NCBI GenBank assembly: GCA_028285105.1 | Contig: JANQQE010000021.1 | Location: 434,001-498,000 of the forward strand | Reading direction: 5' to 3' | Length of the DNA: 64,000 nucleotides | From: Alphaproteobacteria bacterium | Lineage (GTDB): Bacteria > Planctomycetota > Phycisphaerae > UBA1845 | Shown here: piece by piece, positions 14,645 to 23,771 of the stretch | Position numbering within the stretch: position 1 is the first letter of the stretch | Layout: every line of letters starts with the position of its first letter | Position numbers and translations under genes: made by a program | Notes under the pieces: model-generated | What the model was told of the DNA's origin: nothing | Databases searched by the model: none | Seen by the model: only the letters and a program-made list of their open reading frames with translations

Positions 14645-17278
14645 ATGAGTGAAGCAGCCAAACAAACCGATCCTATTGAAACACCCACCATTCCAGTAAG
14701 CGATGCGGACAATCTAACTGACTATGACGAAAGTCAGATCACCGTGTTGGAGGGGTTGGCGGCGGTTCGCAAACGTCCGGCGATGTACATTGGCGGGACG
14801 GGAGTGAACGGTCTGCATCATCTGATTTATGAACTTGTCGACAATGCGATCGACGAGGCGATGGCTGGGTATTGCACGAAGATTCTCGTGAAGCTCAATG
14901 CCGACGGCAGTTGCACGGTGGTCGATAACGGTCGCGGTATTCCCGTCGGCCCGATGAAGCATGAAAATCCGTTGCTCAATGGCAAGCCAGCCGTCGAAGT
15001 TGTGATGACGGTGCTGCATTCAGGGGGAAAATTCGACCAGAGCGCTTACAAGGTTTCCGGTGGTTTGCACGGTGTGGGCGTTAGTGTGGTCAATGCCCTG
15101 GCTGAGTGGATGGAAGTGACGGTTGAACGCGATGGCAAGACGTATTCGATGCGGTTTGAACGCGGCGATGTGGTTCGTGAGCTTTCGGTCGTCGGCGAAA
15201 CATCGAAGAGTGGAACGCGAATCGAGTTCGCACCGGATCCGGATATCTTTCCTGAGATTGTGTTCAAACTCGATACGTTGGGCGTGCGACTTCGCGAGTT
15301 GGCGTACCTGAATGAAGGGTTGGCCATCGAGGTTTTGGACGAGACTTCCGGCAAGGAAATGTCGTTCTGTTTCGATGACGGTATTAAGCAATTCGTGCGT
15401 CACCTCGCGGGTGGGGCTGAACCGATTCATCGCGATGTGATCAAGCTCAAAGCCGAAGATCCCAAGCAAGGTCTGGCTTGCGAAATCGCCCTTCAATATT
15501 CCGACAGCTACAACGAGAACATTCTGGCGTTTGCGAACAACATCAAGAACATCGACGGTGGGATGCATTTGTCGGCATTCAAAAGTGCGCTGACCCGTGT
15601 TGCAAATAACTACGCCAAGAAGAACAACCTGGTGAAGGGTTCGGTGATTCCATCCGGCGACGATTGGCGTGAGGGACTGACGGCTGTCATCAGCGTGAAG
15701 GTGCCGAACCCACAGTTTGAATCGCAGACCAAGGTTCGCTTGCTCAACCCGGAAGTTGAAACATTCGTTCAGCAAACGGTCAACGAACAGCTTCGCAACT
15801 TCCTCGATGAGAATCCTGCCGACGCCAAGAAGATTGTGCAGCGCGGTGTAAATGCTGCCCAGGCGCGAGAGGCTGCCCGAAAAGCCCGCGACCTCGCGCG
15901 AAAGAGCGTGATGAGTACCGGCGGACTTCCGGGAAAGCTTTGGGATTGCAGTTCCAAGAGTGCGGAAGGCACTGAGATTTATCTCGTCGAGGGCGATTCA
16001 GCCGGCGGGAGCGCCAAACAGGGGCGCGACTCGCGCACACAGGCGATCCTTCCATTGAAGGGAAAAATCCTAAACGTCGAGAAAGCACGCATCGACAAGA
16101 TGCTCTCCCACGATGAAATCGCGCACATCATTAAAGCGATGGGATGCGGAATCGGTAAGGATGAATTCGACGTCTCCAAACGGCGCTACGACAAACTCAT
16201 CATCATGACCGATGCCGACGTCGATGGCAGTCATATTCGTACACTGCTCTTGACGTTCTTGTTCAGGCACATGCGTCCGCTGATCGAAGAAGGTCGCGTC
16301 TACATCGCTCAACCACCTTTGTATTTGCTCAAGCGCGGTAAGAAGGAACAATATGTTCTAAATGAGTCGGTGATGAATGGCATGCTGACCGATCTGGGTC
16401 TGGACGACACGACATTGATCGTTCGCGAATTGTCTGACGATGGGACGAAGGCGACAGGAGACGAACGTCGGTTTGCCGGCGTTGAGTTGCGTCAGTTGCT
16501 GGAGACCCTGGACGGTATCGATCAGAATCGCCAGGTGCTTGAGCGTCGGGGCATCGACTTTAGGGCGATGATTCTAGAAAACTGTAAGGATGGCGAGCCA
16601 CTGCCGACGATCTTTGCCGAGATTCACGGCAGCGATCCCGAATTCTCGGGGCGACGATTCTTCCGCGATGATGCTGCGTTGACTGAGTACCGCAACGAGC
16701 TGATAAAAAAACACGAGCGCGTCGATTTGATTGAAGCGCGTCACATCGAGGTCGCGCGTTCCAACAATGGCGACGACGACAGCGAAGCATTGGCAGACAC
16801 GTACATCGTTCGACATGAACTTTCGGAGTGTCGCAAACTGAGTTCGTTGATCGAGCGACTGGCTGAGATGAAAATCGACGTTGCCGATTACTTCTCATCT
16901 CGCGAACAACTGGTTACCGGTGAACTCACGCCGGCGAAGTATCTGTTGGCTCAGGGCGAGCGCGATCCGAACGAACTCAACAACCTTGCCGACGTGCTTG
17001 CCGGTGTGCGTCGGTTGGGCAGCAGTGGGATCACGTTGAAGCGCTTCAAAGGTCTTGGTGAAATGAACGCTGAAGAGTTGTGGGAAACCACGATGGATCG
17101 GTCGAAGCGCACCTTGCGGCGCGTCACCATCACCGACGATCCCGACGATGCCGAGCAGTTGGCACTCGATGCACAGGAAGCCGACCGAATGTTTCATGTG
17201 TTGATGGGCGACAGTGTTGAAGAGCGCCGACGTTTCATCGAAGAGAACGCAATCAACGCCCAGAACCTCGACGTTTAG
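14645..17278 (+). CDS. gyrB: DNA gyrase subunit B
   Basis: The ATPase/Toprim subunit of gyrase, which introduces negative supercoils together with GyrA (not in this window). It is 877 residues, longer than Bacillus GyrB (about 640) and E. coli GyrB (804). The GHKL motifs are ELVDNAIDEA, DNGRGIPV and GGLHGVGVSVVNAL. The Toprim domain has EGDSAGGSAKQGRD (about 448) and DADVDGSHI (about 523). Between roughly residues 555 and 770 there is an insertion before the conserved LKRFKGLGEMN tail, comparable in place to that of proteobacterial GyrB. It is the last gene of dnaN-dciA-gyrB. Its presence beside topoisomerase VI means the cell has both a type IIA and a type IIB enzyme. Confidence 0.97.
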   Translation: MSEAAKQTDPIETPTIPVSDADNLTDYDESQITVLEGLAAVRKRPAMYIGGTGVNGLHHLIYELVDNAIDEAMAGYCTKILVKLNADGSCTVVDNGRGIPVGPMKHENPLLNGKPAVEVVMTVLHSGGKFDQSAYKVSGGLHGVGVSVVNALAEWMEVTVERDGKTYSMRFERGDVVRELSVVGETSKSGTRIEFAPDPDIFPEIVFKLDTLGVRLRELAYLNEGLAIEVLDETSGKEMSFCFDDGIKQFVRHLAGGAEPIHRDVIKLKAEDPKQGLACEIALQYSDSYNENILAFANNIKNIDGGMHLSAFKSALTRVANNYAKKNNLVKGSVIPSGDDWREGLTAVISVKVPNPQFESQTKVRLLNPEVETFVQQTVNEQLRNFLDENPADAKKIVQRGVNAAQAREAARKARDLARKSVMSTGGLPGKLWDCSSKSAEGTEIYLVEGDSAGGSAKQGRDSRTQAILPLKGKILNVEKARIDKMLSHDEIAHIIKAMGCGIGKDEFDVSKRRYDKLIIMTDADVDGSHIRTLLLTFLFRHMRPLIEEGRVYIAQPPLYLLKRGKKEQYVLNESVMNGMLTDLGLDDTTLIVRELSDDGTKATGDERRFAGVELRQLLETLDGIDQNRQVLERRGIDFRAMILENCKDGEPLPTIFAEIHGSDPEFSGRRFFRDDAALTEYRNELIKKHERVDLIEARHIEVARSNNGDDDSEALADTYIVRHELSECRKLSSLIERLAEMKIDVADYFSSREQLVTGELTPAKYLLAQGERDPNELNNLADVLAGVRRLGSSGITLKRFKGLGEMNAEELWETTMDRSKRTLRRVTITDDPDDAEQLALDAQEADRMFHVLMGDSVEERRRFIEENAINAQNLDV

Positions 17279-17705
17279 ACTCGACCGAATTTCTCTCCAC
17301 AAGCTCAATTCCATTGCCCAAATCCCCAGGATTGGGCACCAGAATGGTGGATGGTTTGACTTCAATTTCACAGCCGCCACGCCAACGACGTCGCGCTTAA
17401 CCCCCACCCCTAATCGCCGATATTGAGGCGTCCCAATAACCTGTTACTACAACACTAAGCTTATGCTATAAATAGATTTGCAATCATTTGTGATTGTCAG
17501 TTGCCTCGGCCCAATCCGTGGTTATCATACGGGTGGAAGAAGCGTCAGGACGGCTGTCCGGGGGGATAGCCGCGGGGAAGAAGCTCCCATCACATCGTAG
17601 CTCAAGTTGGGCTTCAATCCCCTTGCATCTCTGCCGCCTTATTTGGGTCGCCGGGTTTGGCACATTGCTAACTTTGGCAATCTGCGCGAGTAAGGGAACT
17701 GGGGT
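17279..17705. other. Intergenic region after gyrB with a hairpin
   Basis: A 427-base gap. At 17315-17338 an inverted repeat pairs TGCCCAAATCC with GGATTGGGCA (one bulged A) but has no T-run. Its GGGCACC end recalls the hairpin repeats found elsewhere in the window. The section around 17440-17490 is AT-rich (TTATGCTATAAATAG) and may hold the promoter of the next gene. No gene or RNA recognised. Confidence 0.4.
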
Positions 17706-18557
17706 ATGGGATCGAACAGCAATAGGCGTCAACTGCCTTGTGTGTTGGTGGACGTCAACACGCAGAGAGATTTTCTAAACGTTGATGGCGCGTGTCCGGT
17801 TGAAGGGCGCGAAGACTTGATTCGTGCGCTGCGGCGGATGGTGGCATGGGCGAAGTGGAACCATGCACCGGTCATCTCTTCGGTCGATTGTCATCGCGAT
17901 TGTGAAGTTCAATTTGCGAGATTGCCCGCGCATTGCATCGATGGCACACCCGGTCAACAGAAAGTCAACTTCACGCTGTTCGGTAGTTACGTCAAAGTCG
18001 AGGGCGACAACACACTCGTTGTACCCATCGATTTGTTCCGCAAGCATCAGCAAGTCATCTTCCGCAAACGCACCACCGATTTTCTCGCCAACCCAAAAGC
18101 CGACCGATTCATCAGCAACTTGCCCGCAACCAATTACGTCGTGTATGGCCTCGGGATCGAAGGTTCGGTCAAGGCGATCGCGCTGGGCTTGCTCGCAAGG
18201 CACAAGCATGTGACGGTTGTCGTCGATGCGTGTGGGAGTTGGTGCAGGTCGGATGCTGAACAGGCGCTGCGTTTAATGGATGCCAAGGGCATCGAGTTGA
18301 CCACGGTGGATCAGTTTGTCGCCACACAGTTGCCGCGGCCCATTCGCTATCCGCGTGTTCGCATCGGGCAGGTCTCGCTTCGAAACGGCATGTACGCCTC
18401 GTTAGTGCGTCAGCCGCAAGCCAAAGAGGACGCCGAAGTCGAAGCTGCAGCCAAGGCCAACGGATCGTCCAAGACGAATGGAACAGCCAATTCCAACGGC
18501 TCACCAAGGTCAAACGGCACCCGCATGAACAGCAATGGCCACCGCGCCCGCGGCTAG
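17706..18557 (+). CDS. Isochorismatase-fold protein lacking the catalytic cysteine
   Basis: A 283-residue protein. Residues 11-175 follow the cysteine-hydrolase fold: first strand with D16 (VLVDVNTQRDFL), second triad residue K121 (VIFRKRTTDFLANP), and the segment YVVYGLGIEGSVKAIALGLL, where the nucleophile cysteine is expected. That position is serine (S154). Members with a D-K-C triad hydrolyse isochorismate, nicotinamide or similar amides; with serine this protein may be inactive, binding-only, or altered. The last 50 residues are a low-complexity S/N/G/K tail (SNGSPRSNGTR). ATG at 17706 follows a purine-rich AAGGGAACTGGGGT stretch. It is not in an operon with gyrB. The tRNA-Cys promoter begins about 90 bases downstream. 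Confidence 0.8.
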   Translation: MGSNSNRRQLPCVLVDVNTQRDFLNVDGACPVEGREDLIRALRRMVAWAKWNHAPVISSVDCHRDCEVQFARLPAHCIDGTPGQQKVNFTLFGSYVKVEGDNTLVVPIDLFRKHQQVIFRKRTTDFLANPKADRFISNLPATNYVVYGLGIEGSVKAIALGLLARHKHVTVVVDACGSWCRSDAEQALRLMDAKGIELTTVDQFVATQLPRPIRYPRVRIGQVSLRNGMYASLVRQPQAKEDAEVEAAAKANGSSKTNGTANSNGSPRSNGTRMNSNGHRARG

Positions 18558-18648
18558 TCGAATGCATCGGGTCGCCAACTGAGCCGATTTTTCCATTCAC
18601 TTCAAAAATCCACCAATAAAGCCAAAATTCGCCGAGTTGCGCGCCGTC

Positions 18649-18676
18649 TTGCTCAGCGATTTTGGAAGGATATACT
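18649..18676 (+). promoter_or_regulatory. Sigma-70-type promoter of tRNA-Cys
   Basis: TTGCTC (18649-18654) and TATACT (18671-18676) with 16-base spacing, 36 bases before the mature tRNA. An imperfect inverted repeat (CCAAAAT...ATTTTGG arms at 18622-18636 and 18652-18665) overlaps the -35 and may be the upstream gene's terminator or an operator. Confidence 0.55.
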
Positions 18677-18712
18677 GGGCAATTCTGCCGGGCAAAGACC
18701 CATCGCCCTGCC

Positions 18713-18786
18713 GGCTGCGTGCCCAAGTGGACTAAGGGGGTGGATTGCAAATCCATTATTCGTCGGTTCGAATCCGACCGCAGCCT
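18713..18786 (+). tRNA. tRNA-Cys (anticodon GCA)
   Basis: A 74-base cloverleaf. Acceptor GGCTGCG pairs with CGCAGCC and the discriminator is U. The anticodon stem TGGAT/ATCCA encloses TGCAA with anticodon GCA. The variable loop is short (TTATT), and the T-arm GTCGG-TTCGAAT-CCGAC is canonical. CCA is not encoded. It is the only tRNA seen in the window. Confidence 0.96.
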
Positions 18787-19266
18787 GTCATTTCAATTCC
18801 CTCGCAAAACTCAATTCACGTCCCATGTTCTAATACTGATCACCGACGCATTGGCATTCCATTCGTGCATTGGTAGATGAGAATTCAATTGGCAATTCTA
18901 AACATTCGGTTCAGGTTCAACGTGAATTCATTCTCCTAATCGTCGTTAAACCCTTGCAACATCAACAGAACGCACGTCCTACTCCAGAGTTACGAATGTC
19001 GGAGTACATTCATTCAAAAATTGAATCAATAGCAATCGCAAAACGAACCAAGAAAAAGTTACGAGTTCGATGCCCTCAATCGTTTGTATTTATGAAGCGC
19101 GTTGCCGAACGCACGATGTCGAAACACTGTTACCACATGAATGGGAGAAACGATGAAGTTACTCAAATGGTCAATGGCCCCACCACTTATTGCAATCAAG
19201 CAACATCTAGCATGGTTCGGTGAAAAACTCAGCGTGCCTGCTGCTGCGAATCGAAGGGCGACACGA
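18787..19266. other. Lower-GC noncoding stretch after tRNA-Cys
   Basis: 480 bases, visibly richer in A and T than the flanks. Short open frames occur but none has a ribosome site plus a protein-like composition. No integrase, no repeated tRNA 3' end and no attachment-site duplication was found. It may be the promoter/leader of the secreted protein or a remnant left by insertion next to the tRNA. Confidence 0.4.
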
Positions 19267-21291
19267 ATGAAGAGTACAAATTTGTTTGTGGTCTTGGTTT
19301 GTCTTGCTTCGACAGTGGCGACGTCTCAGGCGGGCGACGATAAGTTTGGTATCCCCCTTAAGGCGGATGGAAAATCCAATCTCAGGGTCGGCAGGTGGGA
19401 CGGGCAAGTCAGCTATCGAATTAAGGCACTGCGGAGTGGGTCTCTAACAGGATTTACCTATGCAAGCAGGTTTAATGACCCGGGATCGGAAGCTTACAGC
19501 AAAGGCAATGGCGGCGAATTCACGGTTCGACTTGTAGCAGACGATGGTACCCAGGACCATCTTCCCGATGAAAACACAGTTCTCGCTTCGGTGACATTTA
19601 CTTTCACAGAGGATCCGGGGGATCTTGTTTATTATGCGGACAGCAGCCACCGTCAGGTCGATTTTGACGAGCCTTACGATATTGAAGAGGGACAACTTTA
19701 TCATCTTTGGTTTGAAAACATTGACACCGATCAAGCCAACCATTTTTCGTCAGTCAACGACCTTGTCCAGATAGAGAGTGGTATTCCTTCACAACCTGCC
19801 TACGATGATCTTGACTTGGCGGTATTATTCAGATGGTATCCAAACAGCTGGGATCATCTGGAACATCACACTGCCTTTTACACTTTGCATTTTGCTGACG
19901 GTGGGTCGCAATCGCAGGGTTACGGTGATGCATGGAGTCAAAGTGGAGATCATCCTGTTGAAGGCGAATCGGAAGTTCGGCAAGTGATCGAGAATGTTAA
20001 GGAAGGATTCATAGCAAACAAGATCCATGTAGCCCTCAGGAAATTCAACGATCCCGGTTTGCTGAGAATCACGATCGAGGAGAGTGATGGTTCAAATTCG
20101 CAAACCATTGATATTTCCTCAAATTCAATCAATAGCACTGGATGTGAGACCGAACCCAATTGTGGTGTGGATTGGACAAGTAACGGGTCTGTCTCGTATA
20201 CATTTGAAGCATCCAAGGATTATCACATTGAGTTTTCTGCTCCGAACGCTACGTCTGGAAACTATTACGAGTTCTTTCCATTACAAGAATATGTGACAAC
20301 GGGGATAAGCGGCACGCTGGTCAACGGATATGCAGACTTAAAGGAAACAGACTCCGGCGGCTGGAAGGATGGTTGGCTTAGGGGATCGAGTTCTACTCCA
20401 CGACAAGACGGCGATCTCATGGTTTACTTTGAAGGAGATCCCGATTGTAACGCCAATGACGTAGCAGACTCTACCGATATCTCTGGTGATACAAGCGCTG
20501 ATTGTAATAGCAACTGTATACCGGATGAATGCGAGATCGCTCAAGGGACAAGCGGTGATTGCAATTCAAACGGCATTCCTGACTCATGCGACATCGCTAG
20601 TGGGACGAGCGATGACTGCGATACCAATGGCGTTCCTGATGTTTGTGATCCGCCTGATTACTTCGATGATTTTGAAGCATACGACACAGGGACAACGGGA
20701 ATTCCTGGATGGGTTGATACTGAATCGAACAGCAGTCTTGTCGTAGACGATTCGTTATTCGATATCGCCAGTTTTGGAGGAACGAACGGAGTTCTGCATA
20801 CGTCAAACACATTAACCAATATTCACGCACACCGTACCCCATGTGGAAGCGAGGGCTGGAGTTCGTTTGAATATACGGGCAAGATGCGATTCTCAAATAG
20901 CAGTGGTGGAATAGGCGTTACGTTCCTGTCGGGATTCCCGGATGAAGCTGTATACCATCGACTGCGCAGAACGAAATTCGGAACTGATACGAAGTTTCAT
21001 ATCTCGCCTTCAAACGCAGGGACAAATACGCTCGAAGGAACGACGAGTACGGGAGTCGAGGCATATTCGAACACTTGGTACAATTTCAAGATTCAAGTGA
21101 CGAACACGACTTCACAGACGACGATCAAAGCAAAGGTTTGGGACGGGCTCACTGAGCCTGGAACTTGGCAGGCTGACTGCTATGACGACGGCGGAACATA
21201 TGATCGCTTAACGGAAGGGACATTTGGAGTGTGGTCGATGGATCAAGGCGACAAATACTGGGATGACTTGAAAGTCACACCCATTCCGTAG
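19267..21291 (+). CDS. Large secreted protein with D-C-N-x-N repeats and LamG-like C-terminus
   Basis: A 674-residue extracellular protein with a clear signal peptide (MKSTNLFVVLVCLASTVATSQA). Residues about 25-385 are beta-rich with no recognised domain. Around residues 393-460 there are calcium-loop-like repeats (DCNANDVAD, DCNSNCIPDECEI, DCNSNGIPDSCDI, DCDTNGVPDVCD), resembling thrombospondin type-3/EF-hand-like stalks common in Planctomycetota exoproteins. The last 200 residues begin DDFEAYDTG and look like a concanavalin/LamG-type jelly roll that could bind carbohydrate. ATG 19267 has AAGGG eight bases upstream and starts the signal peptide; an earlier in-frame ATG (19153) also has a ribosome site. 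Codon third positions are richer in A/T than in neighbours, hinting at transfer. Function not assignable. Confidence 0.78.
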   Translation: MKSTNLFVVLVCLASTVATSQAGDDKFGIPLKADGKSNLRVGRWDGQVSYRIKALRSGSLTGFTYASRFNDPGSEAYSKGNGGEFTVRLVADDGTQDHLPDENTVLASVTFTFTEDPGDLVYYADSSHRQVDFDEPYDIEEGQLYHLWFENIDTDQANHFSSVNDLVQIESGIPSQPAYDDLDLAVLFRWYPNSWDHLEHHTAFYTLHFADGGSQSQGYGDAWSQSGDHPVEGESEVRQVIENVKEGFIANKIHVALRKFNDPGLLRITIEESDGSNSQTIDISSNSINSTGCETEPNCGVDWTSNGSVSYTFEASKDYHIEFSAPNATSGNYYEFFPLQEYVTTGISGTLVNGYADLKETDSGGWKDGWLRGSSSTPRQDGDLMVYFEGDPDCNANDVADSTDISGDTSADCNSNCIPDECEIAQGTSGDCNSNGIPDSCDIASGTSDDCDTNGVPDVCDPPDYFDDFEAYDTGTTGIPGWVDTESNSSLVVDDSLFDIASFGGTNGVLHTSNTLTNIHAHRTPCGSEGWSSFEYTGKMRFSNSSGGIGVTFLSGFPDEAVYHRLRRTKFGTDTKFHISPSNAGTNTLEGTTSTGVEAYSNTWYNFKIQVTNTTSQTTIKAKVWDGLTEPGTWQADCYDDGGTYDRLTEGTFGVWSMDQGDKYWDDLKVTPIP

Positions 21292-21332
21292 GGGCTGTCT
21301 TTAGATCCAGAATTCCACTCGATTTTTGATTT

Positions 21333-21374
21333 AAGCCGCTTACCCCAGCATCTGGCGTAAGCGGCTTTTCTTTT
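21333..21374. terminator. Strong terminator between convergent secreted-protein gene and lepA
   Basis: AAGCCGCTTAC (21333-21343) pairs perfectly with GTAAGCGGCTT (21357-21367), an 11-bp stem with a 13-base loop, followed by TTCTTTT on the plus strand. An ATTTTTGATTT stretch on the other side gives an A-rich approach, so it may act in both directions. Confidence 0.88.
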
Positions 21375-21416
21375 GTGCCAGAGAATTCGGGGACTGCAGT
21401 GTATGAGAATCGAACT

Positions 21417-23216
21417 TCAATCCCCCGGGTCGAGGATGGACATAAAGGCGTTCTGGGGGATGGCTACCATGCCTACTTGCTTCATGCGCTTCTTTCCCTC
21501 TTTTTGCTTCTCTAAGAGCTTTCGCTTTCTGGTGATGTCGCCGCCGTAGCATTTTGCGGTTACGTCTTTTCGCATGGCCGCTATGGTTTCTCTTGCGATG
21601 ATCTTTCCACCGATGGCGGCTTGTAAGGGGATTTCGAATTGGTGGCGGTTGATTTCCTTCTTTAATCTTTGGATCAGGCGGCGGCCTCTGGTGGCGGCTT
21701 TGTCTCGGTGGACGATTACGCTTAGGGCGTCTACCGGCATGGCGTTGACGAGGATGTCGAGCTTGACGAGGTTGTCGGTGCGGTAGCCGGTGACGTCGTA
21801 GTCGGCAGTGCCGTACCCTTTCGTCGCGCTCTTCAGTTTGTCGTAGTAATCGTAAATGATCTCGCCCAGCGGAAACTCAAAGTTGAGCATGACGCGCGAG
21901 GGCGAGAGGTACTCCGTCTTGGTGTGCGTACCGCGCCGCTCCAGCGAAATCTTTAAGACGTCGCCAATGTAGTCGGCTGGTACGATGACTGAAGCGGTGC
22001 AGATCGGTTCGCGAATATCCTGCACGATGGATAGGTCCGGAAGTTCGCTCGGCGATTCGATGTGCTTGACGGTCCCGTCCTTGAGTTCCACTTCGTACGT
22101 GACAGTCGGTGCGGTCTGAACGATGTTGACGTCACCTTCGCGCTCCAACCGTTCCTGAATAATCTTCATGTGCAGCAGGCCCAAAAACCCGCAACGAAAA
22201 CCGATTCCCAATGCGTCGGAAGAAGTCGTTTCATAGGTAAACGAACTGTCGTTGAGCCAGAGTTTCTCGAAGGCGTCGCGCAGGTCGGGCGTTTCGGTTC
22301 CCGGACCGGGGAAGAAGTCGCAGAAAACCATCTGCTGGGGGGCTTGGTAACCGGGAAGCGGACGATCGGTCGGGTCGTGGGCCAGCGTGATGGTGTCGCC
22401 AATGTTGACGTCGGCGATGGTTTTGATGCTGGCGAGCATGTAACCCACTTCGCCTTCGGAAAGTGACGGAACGGCACCGGGTTTCGGCGTGAACTTACCG
22501 ACCTCGGTGATGATGCGTTCGGATTCGGCGGCTACGAAGCGCATTTTGTCGCCGCGCTTCATGCTTCCGCCAAAGACACGCACGTGGGTGATGACGCCGC
22601 GGTGTACGTCGTTCTTGGCGTCGTAGACCAGGGCGCGGAGTTTGTTCTCCGGGTCGGGTTCGGGGGCTGGCATCCGCTTGACGATCGCTTCGAACAGTTC
22701 GTCGATACCGTGACCGGTTTTAGCCGACGTGAATATCGCTTCGTCGGCAGGTATACCGAGTACATGTTCGAGTTCGAGGGCGCAGTCTTCCGGATGCGCA
22801 CCGGGCAGGTCGATCTTGTTGATGACCGGGATGATTTCGGTGGCGGCTTCCACTGCGAGGTAGGCATTGGCGACGGTTTGTGCCTGAACGCCCTGCGCGG
22901 CATCGACGAGTAGAAGGACGCCTTCGCACGCGGTCAAAGCGCGCGAAACTTCATAGTGAAAGTCCACGTGGCCGGGGGTGTCGAGCAGGTTCAGCAGGTA
23001 CTCTTCGCCCTCGAATTTGTATTTCATCGAGCAGCGGTTGGCTTTGATGGTGATGCCCATCTCGCGCTCGAGGTCCATGTCGTCGAGCATCTGGGCTTTG
23101 AGTTCGCGCTGGCTGACGGCGCCGGCATGCTCCATGAGACGGTCGGCGAGGGTGCTTTTGCCGTGGTCGATGTGGGCGACGATGGCGAAATTGCGAATGT
23201 GCTTCAGGTCCGTCAT
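21417..23216 (-). CDS. lepA: Elongation factor 4
   Basis: A ribosomal GTPase that back-translocates stalled ribosomes. It is 599 residues, the normal size. The G domain shows G1 AHIDHGKSTLADRL (14-27), G3 DTPGHVDF and G4 NKIDLPGA. Domains II, III and V follow, with FFPGPGTE and the LepA-specific C-terminal domain KSATKGYGTADYDV...KLDILVNAMPVDALS...GGKIIARETI. The end, KRKLLEKQKEGKKRMKQVG, is the conserved basic tail. The gene is single, with the strong 21333-21374 terminator just past its 3' end. ATG at 23216 matches the family start MTDLKHIRNFAIVAHIDHG. Confidence 0.97.
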   Translation of the reverse strand: MTDLKHIRNFAIVAHIDHGKSTLADRLMEHAGAVSQRELKAQMLDDMDLEREMGITIKANRCSMKYKFEGEEYLLNLLDTPGHVDFHYEVSRALTACEGVLLLVDAAQGVQAQTVANAYLAVEAATEIIPVINKIDLPGAHPEDCALELEHVLGIPADEAIFTSAKTGHGIDELFEAIVKRMPAPEPDPENKLRALVYDAKNDVHRGVITHVRVFGGSMKRGDKMRFVAAESERIITEVGKFTPKPGAVPSLSEGEVGYMLASIKTIADVNIGDTITLAHDPTDRPLPGYQAPQQMVFCDFFPGPGTETPDLRDAFEKLWLNDSSFTYETTSSDALGIGFRCGFLGLLHMKIIQERLEREGDVNIVQTAPTVTYEVELKDGTVKHIESPSELPDLSIVQDIREPICTASVIVPADYIGDVLKISLERRGTHTKTEYLSPSRVMLNFEFPLGEIIYDYYDKLKSATKGYGTADYDVTGYRTDNLVKLDILVNAMPVDALSVIVHRDKAATRGRRLIQRLKKEINRHQFEIPLQAAIGGKIIARETIAAMRKDVTAKCYGGDITRKRKLLEKQKEGKKRMKQVGMVAIPQNAFMSILDPGD

Positions 23217-23771
23217 GTTGTCGTTACCACTTCTTTCACGTTTGACACAACTTGTCGTTTGGTCGATGCGGCTGGTTATTCATTTTCCGCACTGCTCACA
23301 GAGCAGTGGCACGGCTTACAGTTTTCCGGCATTATCAGGGTATTGGCCGTTCGGCTGATTTTGGCATAGCCCCGCATTATATTTTCATCGAATCAACTCA
23401 CCACTGTTTCGGCTGGATTGGTTGCGAATTTGGGTTAGCTGTTTTGGGGTTGGCGATATTTCCTCATTTCGGATGTGCCATGTGGACGATACGACGCTCA
23501 GAGTCGCCCGAGCCAAGAATTTGAGACCAATCGGCGACCGGTGTATACAATTTGGGTGGTTGGCGACATTGGGATCGGTTGGCCAGCCTGCACAAGACGT
23601 TGGATCAGGGAGAGACTGCCTCCTTTGAAATAATATTTCACAGAATACGATTTTAGCGTTAAGTTTATTTTTTACAATTACTTGCGTTCCTAGCGGTTGG
23701 CTTGGTTGGCGTGTTGCCACTGAATCACTGCTTGACAAGGGACACATTTTTCCGGTTTCCTGTTCGCCCTT
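23217..23771. other. Divergent intergenic region lepA/topA
   Basis: 555 bases without a supportable gene. The topA-proximal third is AT-rich (around 23628-23675, with runs such as AATAATATTTC and TTTATTTTTTAC), suitable for promoters. Short open frames on both strands lack ribosome sites and protein-like composition. No structured RNA recognised. Confidence 0.4.

Noticed and set aside
15020-15775. 251-codon minus-strand frame within gyrB
   Set aside because: Opposes conserved GyrB coding sequence; no supporting signal.
18870-19223. 117-codon open frame between tRNA-Cys and the secreted-protein gene
   Set aside because: No ribosome site, no domain or signal, composition explained by low GC; kept only as gap description.
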